Positions 8,605-16,721 are shown, counted from the first letter of the stretch. The stretch is DNA of 23,868 bases from Chloroflexota bacterium (GCA_016210495.1 JACQUC010000241.1:1-23868); one strand, 5' to 3'. Translations and numbers: made by a program. The notes: generated from the sequence alone by a model not told the origin.

Positions 8605-8879
8605 GTCCAACCCTCCTCAATGAATTTGGGAACTACGCTCATCCCGTGCAAGAAACGTGCCAGCGAGGCGCCGGCCAGCGCCGGCTCGACATACGGAAAG
8701 AGCGCCTTGTCCGCGGTCACGATTTCCTATCCGTCGGCGCGAAGCAGCGCCTCTACACTCCCAACTATCCTCCCGAAGACCTCATCCAACTGCTTGCGTC
8801 GCACAACAATCACCTCGTTTGCGAAGGCTGGCCTCCCCAATCGCTGCAAAAGCTGTACCAATCGGGTACTTTGTGCCAT
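8589..8879 (-). pseudogene. Possible 96-codon gene interrupted by one in-frame amber codon
   Basis: From ATG 8879 the minus strand reads MAQSTRLVQLLQRLGRPAFA onward for 50 codons to a TAG at 8727-8729. The same frame then continues without another stop for about 45 codons (EIVTADKALFPYVEP, then LAGASLARFLHGMSVVPKF) to TGA 8589-8591, which overlaps the superoxide dismutase start. Both halves look like protein. I do not recognise a family; the IVTADKALF phrase faintly recalls PIN-type proteins but proves nothing. No clear ribosome site precedes the ATG. It may be a small gene killed by a nonsense mutation, or chance open frames in an intergenic region. Confidence 0.3.
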
Positions 8880-8933
8880 AATGATAACAACATAAGCATA
8901 CGAGGGCTCGTGGATACGAGTCTGGAGAATCAA

Positions 8934-9212
8934 GTGTCAAGGGTGCGAGCGCACGTTCTGGTCAGCGGCCTGGTGCAGGGTGTGTTCTTCCGCGATTCGC
9001 TGCGTGCCGTAGCGAATCGACACGGTGTTACCGGTTGGGTCAGGAACACCTTCGACGGCGCCGTCGAGGCGGTGCTCGAGGGCGAGCAGGACGATGTCCA
9101 GCAGGTGGTCGAGTGGTCCCGGCGGGGCCCGCCCGGGGCCGATGTCACGGACGTCGACGTGACCTGGGGTAACTACGCAGGCGAATTCCCCTCGTTCTCC
9201 ATCAGGCGCTAG
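8934..9212 (+). CDS. Acylphosphatase, 92 aa
   Basis: The enzyme hydrolyses acyl-phosphates such as carbamoyl phosphate or 1,3-bisphosphoglycerate in the cytoplasm. The length is normal for the family. The phosphate-binding loop GLVQGVFFRDS contains catalytic Arg20, and GVTGWVRNTFDGAVEAVLEG contains catalytic Asn38 (Arg23 and Asn41 in the muscle enzyme). The C-terminal FPSFSIRR matches the usual F-x-I-x ending. GTG 8934 is preferred because GGAG lies 6 nt upstream and the family N-terminus (VRAHVLVSG) follows. The frame is open further upstream to 8646, but that part does not resemble acylphosphatase. It is a monocistronic gene between the minus-strand dismutase unit and the 5S rRNA. Confidence 0.95.
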   Translation: MSRVRAHVLVSGLVQGVFFRDSLRAVANRHGVTGWVRNTFDGAVEAVLEGEQDDVQQVVEWSRRGPPGADVTDVDVTWGNYAGEFPSFSIRR

Positions 9213-9268
9213 CGCCAAGCGCCTCACCATGCGCCGTACCTGGTCCGGGTGGGGTGGGGTCTCGTAGC

Positions 9269-9286
9269 CGCAGGCTTTAGCCTGCG
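9269..9286. repeat. Short palindrome CGCAGGC-TTTA-GCCTGCG
   Basis: CGCAGGC and GCCTGCG form a perfect 7-bp stem around TTTA, preceded by GTAGC. It lies just after the acylphosphatase gene. Palindromes of this form occur as dispersed intergenic repeats in many environmental genomes (recall only). It could also act as a transcript end, but no T-run follows. Confidence 0.5.
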
Positions 9287-9337
9287 CGTATGCGGTGCGA
9301 TGGCTCGCAGATATCCGGTTCAATGCAACAGAAAAAG

Positions 9338-9457
9338 CCCCTGGCGACGACCTATTTTCCCGAGGAGTTGCCCCCTTAGTATCGTCGGCGCTGAGGCGTT
9401 TCACTGCCGTGTTCGGGATGGGAACGGGTGGGTCCACCTCGCTCTAGTCACCAAGAG
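9338..9457 (-). rRNA. rrf: 5S ribosomal RNA, 120 nt, stand-alone
   Basis: The minus strand holds the canonical 5S core: a CCCGTTCCCATCCCGAACAC loop region, then GGCAGTGAAACGCC, and CGATACT before the helix IV part. The 5' end CTCTTGGTGAC (9447-9457) and 3' end GTCGCCAGGGG (9338-9348) pair over 11 positions including G-U pairs, which fixes both ends. Directly after the 3' end comes CTTTTTC (9331-9337), so helix I plus a T-run may serve as terminator. No 16S, 23S or tRNA gene is adjacent, and a near-consensus promoter sits just upstream, so this 5S gene is transcribed alone. Confidence 0.97.
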
Positions 9458-9472
9458 CCTTGACTAACGCTA

Positions 9473-9501
9473 TTTATAACATACCAGGGTGCACTTGTCA
9501 A
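9473..9501 (-). promoter_or_regulatory. Sigma-70-type promoter of the 5S rRNA
   Basis: Read on the minus strand, a perfect -35 box TTGACA (9496-9501) is separated by exactly 17 nt from TATAAA (9473-9478). Transcription would begin near 9466, about 9 nt before the mature 5S end at 9457. It lies immediately downstream of the Mth938-like gene stop and points away from it. Confidence 0.85.
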
Positions 9502-9502
9502 A

Positions 9503-9844
9503 TCAGCACGTGATGTGCAAAGCCGCCAGGGCCTTGCGCGAGCCGGAAAGCCGATTGTACGTTTCCACCGCCATCGAAGTTGGCTCTACAATCATATCTA
9601 TTCCCCTGAGGTGCAAGTAGTCTTTGGTTTCGGGCAACACGGTCATCCGTCCGGCGTGCCCCGTGCCAATGACCAGCACCTCGGGGTGCACACGATCCAA
9701 CGTCTCCTTTATGTCCTCTACGTGAAGCTCGTGTCCCTCCTTCCTCCACCAGCTCGCGTCGACGTGGCCTGTGTAGACGATCACGTCTGAGTCATATTCC
9801 TTGCCATCTATCACGATGCGGCCAAAGTCGTAGCCTTCTATCAT
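9503..9844 (-). CDS. Mth938-like (DUF498) domain protein, 113 aa
   Basis: This is a single-domain member of the Mth938/NDUFAF3 family. Visible marks are the opening IEGYDFGRIVIDGKEYDSDV, the central HVDASWWRKEGHELHVEDI, and the core EVLVIGTGHAGRMTVLPET, ending with a pseudo-Rossmann segment that includes YNRLSGSRKALAALHITC. The eukaryotic relative helps assemble respiratory complex I; bacterial members have no settled biochemical role. ATG 9844 has a purine-rich GGGAGG site 6 nt upstream. The gene is 12 nt downstream of the rhomboid gene on the same strand and probably shares its transcript. No signal peptide. Confidence 0.92.
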   Translation of the reverse strand: MIEGYDFGRIVIDGKEYDSDVIVYTGHVDASWWRKEGHELHVEDIKETLDRVHPEVLVIGTGHAGRMTVLPETKDYLHLRGIDMIVEPTSMAVETYNRLSGSRKALAALHITC

Positions 9845-9856
9845 ACAAGCCTCCCG

Positions 9857-10537
9857 TCATTCCCGCTGTGGTTGGAACAGCTTGATCAGAATCAGTCCAG
9901 CGACGAAGCCGCCCACGTGGGCCCAGTAGGCAACCCCACCTACCTGCTCATCGCCTAAGCCCAGCGTGATCAAACCTGACACGATTTGCAGCACTATCCA
10001 GAAGCCAATCAGTATCAGCGCAGAAATGCGTGTGACCGTGAAGAACGGCCCGATGAACAATAGCGTGCGAACCTGCGCTCGCGGGAACAGCACGATGTAG
10101 GCCGCCAGAACGCCGGAGATAGCGCCGCTCGCGCCGATGCTTGGGACCCTCGAATCGATGTCCATAGCTATTTGAGCGAAGCCCGCGAGGATGCCGCACA
10201 GCAGATAGAAGCCCAGAAAGCCCATGCGGCCGAGCCTATCCTCCACGTTGTCCCCGAAAACCCATAGGAAGAGCATATTGCTACCGAGGTGCAGCCACCC
10301 CCCGTGGAGGAACATCGACGTGACGAGCGTGGCATAAACCGGCATCGGCACTCGTGGTGGTATGTCCACGGCGTGTGTGATCTCGTAGGGCACCACGCCA
10401 AAGGCCATAACCAACGACTGCGCCGACGCCCCGAGCGATAACTCGAACACGAAAACCAGCACGTTGATGACGATCAACGTGGGCATCACGATCGGTGTAC
10501 TTCTTCGTGCAGCGGGATTATCTGAAAAAGGAATCAT
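9857..10537 (-). CDS. Rhomboid-family intramembrane serine protease, 226 aa
   Basis: This is a polytopic membrane protease that cuts transmembrane substrates within the bilayer. Conserved features in order are the TM2 motif HGGWLHLGSNMLFLWVFGDN (His78, His83, Asn87), the serine motif GASGAISG with catalytic Ser137, and the later helix AYWAHVGGFVAG with catalytic His207. At least six hydrophobic helices can be seen. ATG 10537 is preferred because the preceding 60 codons of open frame are not protein-like and family members start just before the first helix; no strong ribosome site precedes it. A loop of about 30 residues between helices 1 and 2 resembles the standard bacterial form. The Mth938-like gene follows after 12 nt. 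Confidence 0.93.
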   Translation of the reverse strand: MIPFSDNPAARRSTPIVMPTLIVINVLVFVFELSLGASAQSLVMAFGVVPYEITHAVDIPPRVPMPVYATLVTSMFLHGGWLHLGSNMLFLWVFGDNVEDRLGRMGFLGFYLLCGILAGFAQIAMDIDSRVPSIGASGAISGVLAAYIVLFPRAQVRTLLFIGPFFTVTRISALILIGFWIVLQIVSGLITLGLGDEQVGGVAYWAHVGGFVAGLILIKLFQPQRE

Positions 10538-10708
10538 TCTGAGTCTGCCGTCAACCTGTCCCCCCGTCGCTGATTCAACAAATGTCCACCCACTCTTGCA
10601 GAAAGTGTGCCATCGTAGGTTATTGTACCACAGGCAGGTGGACGTCCTCCAGCCTTCCTCATCGCACAGGATTCTTACCACTGGGAAGAAGCCAGTCCGG
10701 CACAAAAC

Positions 10709-10737
10709 TTGCAGCACGCTAGGCGCAGCCTTCTAAT
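10709..10737 (+). promoter_or_regulatory. Candidate promoter of the small membrane protein-adenylate kinase pair
   Basis: TTGCAG (10709-10714) and TCTAAT (10732-10737) are spaced by 17 nt. The -10 box matches consensus at five of six positions, the -35 box at three. A start near 10744 would give a short leader with the strong ribosome site GAGGAGGT at 10756-10763. Confidence 0.4.
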
Positions 10738-10769
10738 TCAGTGTGCAATGGATCTGAGGAGGTAGAGAC

Positions 10770-11105
10770 ATGGCGGACATCGATATCGATGCACAGGTTG
10801 AACAGCTCCGAAGCCAGGTGAATGAGATGCGAGGCAAGGTCGATCAGGTTCTAGGGCGACTGGATGAATTTCGCGTGCGAGGCCAGTGGGGCCTGGGCGA
10901 GGCCCGCGAAAAGGCTCAAGAAAGGGCCCAGGAATTGACGCGAGGGGTGGCCGGGAAAAAGGGCATCGCGATTCCCGTCGGAGTCATCTTTGCGCTCGGC
11001 GCCATCGCGGTCGTCACTTTTGCGATGTTCCCTGAGCTATTGACGCGCTCGCGCGAAAAGCTCCAGGAAATGCGTGAAGAGTACGGGGAGCGCCCGGGCC
11101 AGTAG
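10770..11105 (+). CDS. Small single-pass membrane protein with coiled-coil N-terminus, 111 aa
   Basis: Residues 1-35 have a heptad-like pattern (VEQLRSQVNEMRGKVDQVL), followed by a charged helical linker rich in Glu, Lys and Arg. One membrane helix lies at about residues 65-87 (GIAIPVGVIFALGAIAVVTF), and the tail is a charged helix. There is no signal peptide or catalytic motif, and I do not recognise a family; a scaffold or anchor is possible but unproven. The ATG is well supported by GAGGAGGT 6 nt upstream. The adenylate kinase frame begins 32 nt before this stop codon, so the two are very likely co-translated. Confidence 0.75.
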   Translation: MADIDIDAQVEQLRSQVNEMRGKVDQVLGRLDEFRVRGQWGLGEAREKAQERAQELTRGVAGKKGIAIPVGVIFALGAIAVVTFAMFPELLTRSREKLQEMREEYGERPGQ

Positions 11106-11805
11106 TGGCTCAGGTGCGAGCACGAATCGTCTTAACATAATCCTGTTCGGCCCGCCCGGCTCTGGCAAGACTACCCAGGCACGTTTGATCGCGGAGAAAT
11201 ACCACATTCCTCACGTCGAGATGGGCGACCTCTTGCGCGCTCTGGCCGCGGAGCCGACGCCAACCGGTCGTGCTGTCTCGGACGACCTGGCAAGAGGGCT
11301 TCTAGTTCCCGACGACATCGTGCTAGGCCTGGTGGAACGTCGACTTCGGCAGCCAGATTGCGCCAGGGGGTTCATTCTGGATGGTTTCCCCCGCAGCCTC
11401 GAGCAGGCACATCTTTTCCAGCGACTGCTTGAGAAACTGGGAAAAAAGCCAATCGCGGCCATTGCCCTCGAAGTGCCTCGCAACGTGGTCATTGAGAGAA
11501 TCGCCAAACGGTTGGTTTGCGTTCGATGTGGGCGTGTTTATCCCGCCGAAGACGCTCCAGCCCATGTGAACCGGCGATGCCGAGCCTGCGGCGGCAGTTT
11601 GACTCTTCGTCGCGACGATAGACCCGAGATCGTTAGCCGGCGATTGCGGGTCTATACGCATCAGACTGCCCTCGTTATCGCCCACTACGAGTCGATGGGT
11701 ATCCTGCATCACATCGAGGCTCTCGGCTCTCCGCAGGAGGTCTTTGGCCGCATCGATTCTCTCCTTCGCCGGTATTTCGCAAACCCATACCCAGCCATGG
11801 TATAA
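11074..11805 (+). CDS. adk: Adenylate kinase, zinc-LID type, 243 aa
   Basis: The enzyme interconverts ATP and AMP with two ADP in the cytoplasm. Visible are the P-loop GPPGSGKTTQA (residues 26-36), the AMP-binding MGDLLR (50-55), DGFPRSLEQA (103-112), and a LID with four cysteines at 149, 152, 169 and 172 (CVRC and CRAC) that should hold zinc. RRDDRPEIVSRRLRVY supplies the late arginines. The length exceeds the usual 214 because of a Ser/Gly-rich 19-residue start and a longer C-terminus. GTG 11074, with AGGA 5 nt upstream, is the only start codon before the P-loop in this frame. It overlaps the preceding gene by 32 nt. It is not in the ribosomal-protein and secY context usual for adk, so it could be a second copy. 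Confidence 0.92.
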   Translation: MKSTGSARASSGSGASTNRLNIILFGPPGSGKTTQARLIAEKYHIPHVEMGDLLRALAAEPTPTGRAVSDDLARGLLVPDDIVLGLVERRLRQPDCARGFILDGFPRSLEQAHLFQRLLEKLGKKPIAAIALEVPRNVVIERIAKRLVCVRCGRVYPAEDAPAHVNRRCRACGGSLTLRRDDRPEIVSRRLRVYTHQTALVIAHYESMGILHHIEALGSPQEVFGRIDSLLRRYFANPYPAMV

Positions 11806-11806
11806 T
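11798..11806 (+). promoter_or_regulatory. Extended -10 promoter for the PD-(D/E)XK-like gene
   Basis: TGGTATAAT is a perfect -10 box with an extended TGn element. It overlaps the last codons of the adenylate kinase gene. No good -35 box is seen at 17 nt, as is common for extended -10 promoters. A start near 11813 would leave an untranslated leader of about 90 nt before the next gene. Confidence 0.5.
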
Positions 11807-11903
11807 GCTTCCACCGGCGGCTGTAGCGCGCCCTGCGCTTCCAGCGCCAGCAACCGGCCTGAAGCTTCGTGTCAATCTTGGGGGGCGGCAGGCCCGGTCT
11901 TAG

Positions 11904-12260
11904 GTGGGACAGGTGTTGGGGAAGAACGGTAAAGAAGTACAGTTCGCGCACGATAGCGAGAGGGAGTTTGCCAGTATCCTAGATTTCTACCAGATTCAAT
12001 GGGAGTACGAGCCCAGGAACTTCCCTCTGATATGGGACAGCGAAGGCAAGGTTTTGGAGAGCTTCACCCCTGACTTCTATCTCCCGGAGTTGGACCTCTA
12101 CGTCGAGCTTACCACGCTTAAGCAGAGTCTCGTGACCAAGAAAAACCGCAAACTGAGGCGTCTGCGCGAGCTGTATCCGGACATCAACATCAAGCTGTTC
12201 TACGGCCGCGACTTTCGCAGCCTGATGGCTAAGTACGGACTGAATAAGAATTCCGCCTAG
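11904..12260 (+). CDS. PD-(D/E)XK nuclease-like protein, 118 aa
   Basis: The layout resembles a minimal restriction-endonuclease fold. An early helix carries Glu (HDSEREFASILDFYQI, residues 16-31), then WEYEPRNFPL, the FTPDFYLPELDLYVELTTLK block and a basic helix KKNRKLRRLRELYP. Asp57 in TPDFYLP with Glu68 and Lys73 in VELTTLK would supply the metal-binding acidic pair and lysine, although the E-to-K spacing is longer than the usual ExK, so activity is uncertain. I recall similar short proteins in several bacterial phyla without a known role. GTG 11904 is taken as start; GTG 11913, which has AGGTGG 5 nt upstream, is equally possible. It stands alone between adenylate kinase and rnpB. Confidence 0.6.
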   Translation: MGQVLGKNGKEVQFAHDSEREFASILDFYQIQWEYEPRNFPLIWDSEGKVLESFTPDFYLPELDLYVELTTLKQSLVTKKNRKLRRLRELYPDINIKLFYGRDFRSLMAKYGLNKNSA

Positions 12261-12276
12261 TCATTTCGCCCGTTGT

Positions 12277-12291
12277 CCGCCTCGTGGGCGG
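12277..12291 (+). terminator. Weak terminator-like hairpin after the PD-(D/E)XK-like gene
   Basis: CCGCC (12277-12281) and GGCGG (12287-12291) form a short GC-rich stem with a five-base loop, followed by CATTTATG. It starts 17 nt after the stop codon. The T-run is poor, so this is only a candidate. Confidence 0.3.
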
Positions 12292-12440
12292 CATTTATGC
12301 CAAATGTGTCTAGATGCACTCTATGTTGCCAGCGATGAGGTAGGGCAGGCAACGCGGCCCTGAAAGGACCGCTTCTCCGAACGAGTCCGGAGTCCGTCGC
12401 ACAGGCCGCAAACTGGCGATGTCCCTTGCCCAGCGGCCTG

Positions 12441-12461
12441 AAGTCCGCCAGCGGCGGACTT
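12441..12461. repeat. Palindromic repeat AAGTCCGCC-AGC-GGCGGACTT
   Basis: A perfect 9-bp inverted repeat surrounds AGC. Its core GTCCGCC/GGCGGAC occurs again at 22597-22613 with a TTA loop. It lies in the 270-nt interval between the PD-(D/E)XK-like gene and the 3' end of rnpB; I see no gene in that interval. Confidence 0.55.
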
Positions 12462-12533
12462 TAGCGCCGCGACGCCAGTGCTGCCGAGGTGCTTCCTAAC
12501 CACGTGATGTAGACTTGTTTCGGGCACAGACAA

Positions 12534-12895
12534 GCCCGAGTGCATCTCTAAGCCGGATTCTGTCTCCCCGAAGGGATGGTGGTCATCTATCTGGGATGCC
12601 AGTTACCTGACACCTCGTGCGACCAACCCGAGGACGAGACGGGCCGCCTCATTGTCCCCTTATTAGGTCTTGCTCCGGGTGGGGTTTACCTAGCCTCCGA
12701 TGTCGCCATCGAAGCTGGTGGTCTCTTACACCACCGTTTCACCCTTACTCTGGCCCTCGCGAGCCAGGGCGGTCTACTCTCTGTTGCACTTGCCGTAGGG
12801 TCGCCCCTCCTGGGCGTTATCCAGCACCCTGCCATATGGAGTCCGGACTTTCCTCTCCGGTCGTGGACCGGAGCGACCACCCGATGCACTCGGGC
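12534..12895 (-). ncRNA. rnpB: RNase P RNA (catalytic subunit), bacterial type A
   Basis: The minus strand shows the conserved elements of bacterial RNase P RNA: a GAGGAAAGTCCGGACTCC block near the 5' end, AGAGAGTAGACCGCC, GGTAAACCCCACCCGGAGCA, and the 3' motif ACAGAATCCGGCTTA. The P1 helix is a perfect 13-bp pair between GCCCGAGTGCATC (5' side, 12883-12895) and GATGCACTCGGGC (3' side, 12534-12546), which defines the ends and gives about 362 nt. The RNA matures tRNA 5' ends together with the RnpA protein. A MITE-like element begins 18 nt upstream of the 5' end, so its promoter must lie in or beyond that element. Confidence 0.97.
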
Positions 12896-12913
12896 AAAAA
12901 TCGTGGACTAGAC

Positions 12914-12993
12914 TAGTTCGTGGTGCGTAGGGGCGAGGTTTCCTCGCCCTGGGGGCGGGGCGCGTCGTTGCAGCCGTTTCGCACCAGAAACTA
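12914..12993. mobile_element. MITE-like element A, upstream of rnpB
   Basis: The ends TAGTTCGTGGTGC (12914-12926) and, inverted, TAGTTTCTGGTGC (12981-12993) match at 11 of 13 positions. Inside are GTAGGGGCGAGG, TTTCCTCGCCC and CTGGGGGCGGGG, with a small hairpin from CGAGG and CCTCG. A second element with the same ends and related interior lies at 22565-22666. ACTAG motifs on both flanks may be part of the ends or of a target duplication. No transposase is encoded, so it would be non-autonomous. The rest of 12896-13031 shows no gene. Confidence 0.6.
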
Positions 12994-13031
12994 ACTAGTT
13001 AATCATAGCACTTGCCACGACAAACCACAAG

Positions 13032-13409
13032 TCAGGTCGCAGTGGCCCTCTCCAGCAGCGCCTGGATCTTGCCCAGCAGTCGGGGCAAATCGATCGGCTT
13101 CGAGTCGTAGTCGTCGCATCCTACCTCCATGGCCCTCTGGCGGTCGCCCACCATAGCGTGGGCGGTTAGCGCGATGATGGGTATTGATCGGGTCGCCGGC
13201 GATGTCTTCAGTTGCTGGGTCGCCGCCCAGCCGTCCAGAACGGGTAAGCTCATATCCATCAGGATCAGATCCGGCGATTCCGCTCTCACCGTGGCCACTC
13301 CCTGTGAGCCATCCGTCGCCGTGACCACCTGGTAGCCCACTCGCGCCAGGCGCCGAGACAGCATATCCCTGTTCATCTCGTCGTCTTCGATGTACAGAAT
13401 CTTAGGCAA
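13032..13409 (-). CDS. CheY-like single-domain response regulator, 125 aa
   Basis: This is a receiver domain without an output domain. The acidic pocket is IEDDE (residues 7-11), the phospho-acceptor is Asp52 in [14 protein letters not shown], the switch Thr is in IIALTAHA, and the conserved Lys is in [12 protein letters not shown]. It is likely to take phosphate from the hybrid kinase encoded just upstream and pass it on or bind a partner. The TTG start at 13407-13409 overlaps the kinase stop by 8 nt, and a GGAGG site inside the kinase end lies 6 nt before it, so the genes are translationally coupled. The closest family use is as a phosphorelay shuttle or stand-alone signalling receiver. Confidence 0.95.
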   Translation of the reverse strand: MPKILYIEDDEMNRDMLSRRLARVGYQVVTATDGSQGVATVRAESPDLILMDMSLPVLDGWAATQQLKTSPATRSIPIIALTAHAMVGDRQRAMEVGCDDYDSKPIDLPRLLGKIQALLERATAT

Positions 13410-16335
13410 CGACTTCCTCCTTCCTTCGTGCGATGCGGTTCCGCACGCACTCCTTTACCAGGTCACGCAGCTCGGCCAGCAGATCATCGCGGCTATACGT
13501 CCCCTTCTGCAGAATCTTCTCCACATACCCGGTCAGCCGGAGGTGGTCCTCTACGGTCAAATCCTTGGCGGTGACGACCACAACCGGGATCGTTCTCCAA
13601 TCGTCGCGCTTGCGCAGCTCCAGGACGAACTCGAACCCATCCATCTCCGGCATGAGGAGGTCGAGCAAAATGAGCTCCGGCCGCTTCTCTGTCATGCGCT
13701 CCAGGCCAACGAGCCCGTTCTCGGCCTCGGCAGCCGTCCATCCCTCCTTCTTCAACATGCGGCTGAGCATCTCGCGAGTGGGCGAATCGTCCTCGACCAC
13801 CAGAATATGTAGCGGCACTTGCCCGCGTTGGTATCTCTTCAGTATGGTGACGAGCCGGTCCTTGTCGACGGGCTTTGTCATATAGTCGGACGCCCCCAGC
13901 GCAAAGCCCAGGTTCTTATCGTCGACAATCGTCAACATAATCACGGGAATGTCGGACAAATCGGGGTCCGCCTTGAGCGCCGTTAGAACGGCCCAGCCAT
14001 CCATACCGGGCATCAACACGTCTAGCGTGATGACGTCAGGGCGAAGTTCTTTGGCCAGTCGCAACCCTTCCTCGCCGCCGGCGGCGGTCTCCGCGCGAAA
14101 CCCTTCCTTGGCCAGAAACCGTCCCAGCAGGTCGTGCACCATCGGGTCGTCGTCGATGACGAGCACGGTGCTTGCTCCCGGGGGCAGAACTGCCCGGGTA
14201 TCATCGGCCCGACGGAGCGATTCGCGCTTCTGGTCGATGACCTCCGCGGGCAATCGCACCATAAACGAACTCCCGCTGCCCAACTCGCTCTCGACGGTTA
14301 TGTCTCCTCCCATCATCTCGCAAAATCGCTTGCTGATCGCCAGTCCAAGGCCGGTGCCGCCGTACTTGCGTGTCGTCGAGGCGTCGGCTTGCGAGAACTT
14401 CTGGAACAGCTTCGTCATCTGTTCGGCGGTCATCCCGATTCCTGTGTCGCGTACGCAGAAGCTTATCCAGTCCTTGCCGTCCAACCTCTCCCGCGCAGCG
14501 TCGAACTTGATGGCCCCTCGCTCGGTAAACTTGCACGCGTTGCTCAGCAGGTTGAACAGCACCTGGCGAACCCTGGTCATATCGGCTCGCATCGACCCGA
14601 GGCCATCGTCAGAGCGCACCTCCAGGGTGTTGTTGTTCTTTTCCACGAGCGGGTGGATAGTCGTGATCACCTCCTGAACCACGGCGTTGACGTCGAATGC
14701 TTCCAAGTGGAGCTCTAGCTTGTCGGCCTCGATCTTCGAAAGGTCGAGGATGTCGTTAATGAGCTGGAGTAAGTGCTTGCCCGCTCCGCGAATCTTCTCC
14801 AGGTCGGGAATGAGCTCCTGCTGCCCCGTGTCTTGGGCCTCCTCTATCAACATCTCGCTGTAGCCGATAATAGCGTTCATCGGCGTCCGTAGCTCGTGGC
14901 TCATGTTGGCCAGGAAATCGCTCTTGGCGCGGTTTGCTCCTTCCGCGGCTTCTTTGGCCTCCTGCAGATCCTTGTTCTTTTGCTCGAGACTGTCCCGGTA
15001 GATCCTCAGTTGATTCGTCATTCGGTTGAATGCCCTGCTCAACAAGCCCATTTCGTCGTTGGAGGTTACCTCTACCCTCACGTTGTAGTTGCCTTTTTCG
15101 ACCTCACCTGTAGCCCCCGCCAATCTCACTATTGGGATCGAGATCTTTCTCGCCAGATAGTACGACAGCGAGCCCACGAAGACCGCGGCCACCAAAGACA
15201 GGGAGATGATCATCAACAGCAGTCGCGTTGACAGCGTTAGTATCTCGTCCTTACTCTGCTCGCCTACGATGGCCCATTTCAAATCGAAAATGCACATGGA
15301 GGCGCCGCCCACTTCTGCGCCGGCGTAGTTCAGATAAAACTCCTGGGCCTCACGCACCGGAAGGCTTTCGTCGGCACACCTTTGCCAGGGGAGCGTCTTC
15401 GCCGACTGGCTCAATATGGTGTCCGTTGTCCCTTTCAGTACCTTCGACTGGGTTATCATCTGCCCGTTCTTGTTAATAACGTAGAAGTCTGTGGAGGCCG
15501 TGAAGCCGGCGAAAAAGAGCTTTCCACCGATCTGGTTGCCTACGTCCCCGGTGATGAGGTCGGTCAAGAAGTTGGTGCTCTGCTTGACGGCGATGACCCC
15601 GAGCAGCCGCCCGTCCCTCGCCTGTATAGGTCCTGCCCCGGTACCTCCACTCGCGTCTCTGGCCAAGATGGGGGCTGAAAAGCCAAATACCTTCTTGCCG
15701 TCGCCGTCTTCAAACACATCCTGGACAAAGCTCGCCTTCCCACCCTGCTTGAACAGGTCTGTTCCCGACAGGTCCGTCCCGACGTTCTTCCTGTTCGACG
15801 ATGCCACGACCTTCCCATTCGCATCGAGCAGCAAGATCTCTTCATACCTGAACAACCGTTCATCCAATCGATACACATCCCACTTCACGTCCCTACCGAA
15901 AACGGACCTCAGTTGCGTGCCCTTGGCCTGTTCCGCTTTCATGATGTGCTCGTCGAGTACCGAGTCCTGTTGCAGACGCTCCAAATACGCGCTGATATCG
16001 TCCAGCGGCGCGTAGCCCGGAGTCCTAGCGCCATCCGGGGCGGTGCTATAGTGCTCCTGCAGCTTCTGACGGATGAACGTGTTGTCTGCCAGGCCGGCAA
16101 CGAAGACCCGCTGAGTCTTCAGCAGGTCGAGCAGGTGAATGTATTTGGCATCCACAATGTTCATCAGATCATTCAGCTTCGTCCACGCAATCTTCTCAGA
16201 GACATCTTGGTAGATGACAAAGCTGCTCACGAAGCCGGGAACCAGAGCGACCAGCACCAAGGCTAGCAGCAGCTTTGTCTTTAGAGACCATCCCTTGGAG
16301 GCCAGTTCGGATACCTTTTCTGGAAACACGCCCAA
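13402..16335 (-). CDS. Membrane hybrid histidine kinase with two receivers, 977 aa
   Basis: The domain order is: first membrane helix (about 20-42), a large extracytoplasmic Cache-type sensor (about 50-365), second helix (about 371-394), HAMP (about 395-450), coiled coil, HisKA with phospho-His480 in [20 protein letters not shown], HATPase with DTGIGM and [10 protein letters not shown], receiver 1 (phospho-Asp772 in [14 protein letters not shown]) and receiver 2 (Asp892 in [14 protein letters not shown]). The ligand is unknown. Start: the frame is open to a TTG at 16362, but TTG 16335 has GGAGG 8 nt upstream and is preferred; GTG 16329 is possible. The CheY-like gene follows with an 8-nt overlap. 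The 400 nt upstream (16336-16736) contains no supported gene, only the hairpin at 16686-16721. Confidence 0.95.
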   Translation of the reverse strand: MGVFPEKVSELASKGWSLKTKLLLALVLVALVPGFVSSFVIYQDVSEKIAWTKLNDLMNIVDAKYIHLLDLLKTQRVFVAGLADNTFIRQKLQEHYSTAPDGARTPGYAPLDDISAYLERLQQDSVLDEHIMKAEQAKGTQLRSVFGRDVKWDVYRLDERLFRYEEILLLDANGKVVASSNRKNVGTDLSGTDLFKQGGKASFVQDVFEDGDGKKVFGFSAPILARDASGGTGAGPIQARDGRLLGVIAVKQSTNFLTDLITGDVGNQIGGKLFFAGFTASTDFYVINKNGQMITQSKVLKGTTDTILSQSAKTLPWQRCADESLPVREAQEFYLNYAGAEVGGASMCIFDLKWAIVGEQSKDEILTLSTRLLLMIISLSLVAAVFVGSLSYYLARKISIPIVRLAGATGEVEKGNYNVRVEVTSNDEMGLLSRAFNRMTNQLRIYRDSLEQKNKDLQEAKEAAEGANRAKSDFLANMSHELRTPMNAIIGYSEMLIEEAQDTGQQELIPDLEKIRGAGKHLLQLINDILDLSKIEADKLELHLEAFDVNAVVQEVITTIHPLVEKNNNTLEVRSDDGLGSMRADMTRVRQVLFNLLSNACKFTERGAIKFDAARERLDGKDWISFCVRDTGIGMTAEQMTKLFQKFSQADASTTRKYGGTGLGLAISKRFCEMMGGDITVESELGSGSSFMVRLPAEVIDQKRESLRRADDTRAVLPPGASTVLVIDDDPMVHDLLGRFLAKEGFRAETAAGGEEGLRLAKELRPDVITLDVLMPGMDGWAVLTALKADPDLSDIPVIMLTIVDDKNLGFALGASDYMTKPVDKDRLVTILKRYQRGQVPLHILVVEDDSPTREMLSRMLKKEGWTAAEAENGLVGLERMTEKRPELILLDLLMPEMDGFEFVLELRKRDDWRTIPVVVVTAKDLTVEDHLRLTGYVEKILQKGTYSRDDLLAELRDLVKECVRNRIARRKEEVVA

Positions 16336-16685
16336 GGCCTTTTCCTCCTCCAATACGCACAACTGCCCGTTTGAAATCGTGGCGGACAGATGGGCGACTG
16401 TCTCGTTCTAGAAGCGATGAAGGACGCTGGTCTTGCGACGCTGTTTTGATGGGGTCTTCGTATGCACAGCGCCCACCAGTAGGTCCTTGCGATCCTCGCG
16501 TGCATGTGACATAGTGAGATTGCGCTTCGCCTGGTTGGCCGGCTCTGGATCGGGCAGCTTTGCCCTGGCACCGGAGACATTCCCGCGGTCATAAGGAGGT
16601 CTTCTGGTAGGCTGCATGATAGCACAACCTGCCGGGCATGTCAACCAAGACGCTCGCCGGTTCGCAGAACCGCATTTCATGGCCA

Positions 16686-16721
16686 GACCCTGCTCTCACG
16701 TCCCAAAGCGAGAGCAGGGTC
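16686..16721 (-). terminator. Strong hairpin after the cytochrome gene
   Basis: GACCCTGCTCTC (16686-16697) and GAGAGCAGGGTC (16710-16721) form a perfect 12-bp stem around a 12-nt loop. On the minus strand it follows the cytochrome stop codon by 15 nt. No T-run follows, so it may stabilise the transcript end or act with Rho instead of being a classical terminator. Confidence 0.5.

Noticed and set aside
12576..12916. ORFs on both strands in the RNase P region
   Set aside because: The DNA is the conserved rnpB gene; the frames are incidental.
16408..16680. 90-aa minus-strand ORF between the cytochrome and hybrid kinase genes
   Set aside because: No ribosome site, no domain, composition like non-coding DNA; a shorter 34-aa start inside it is no better supported.
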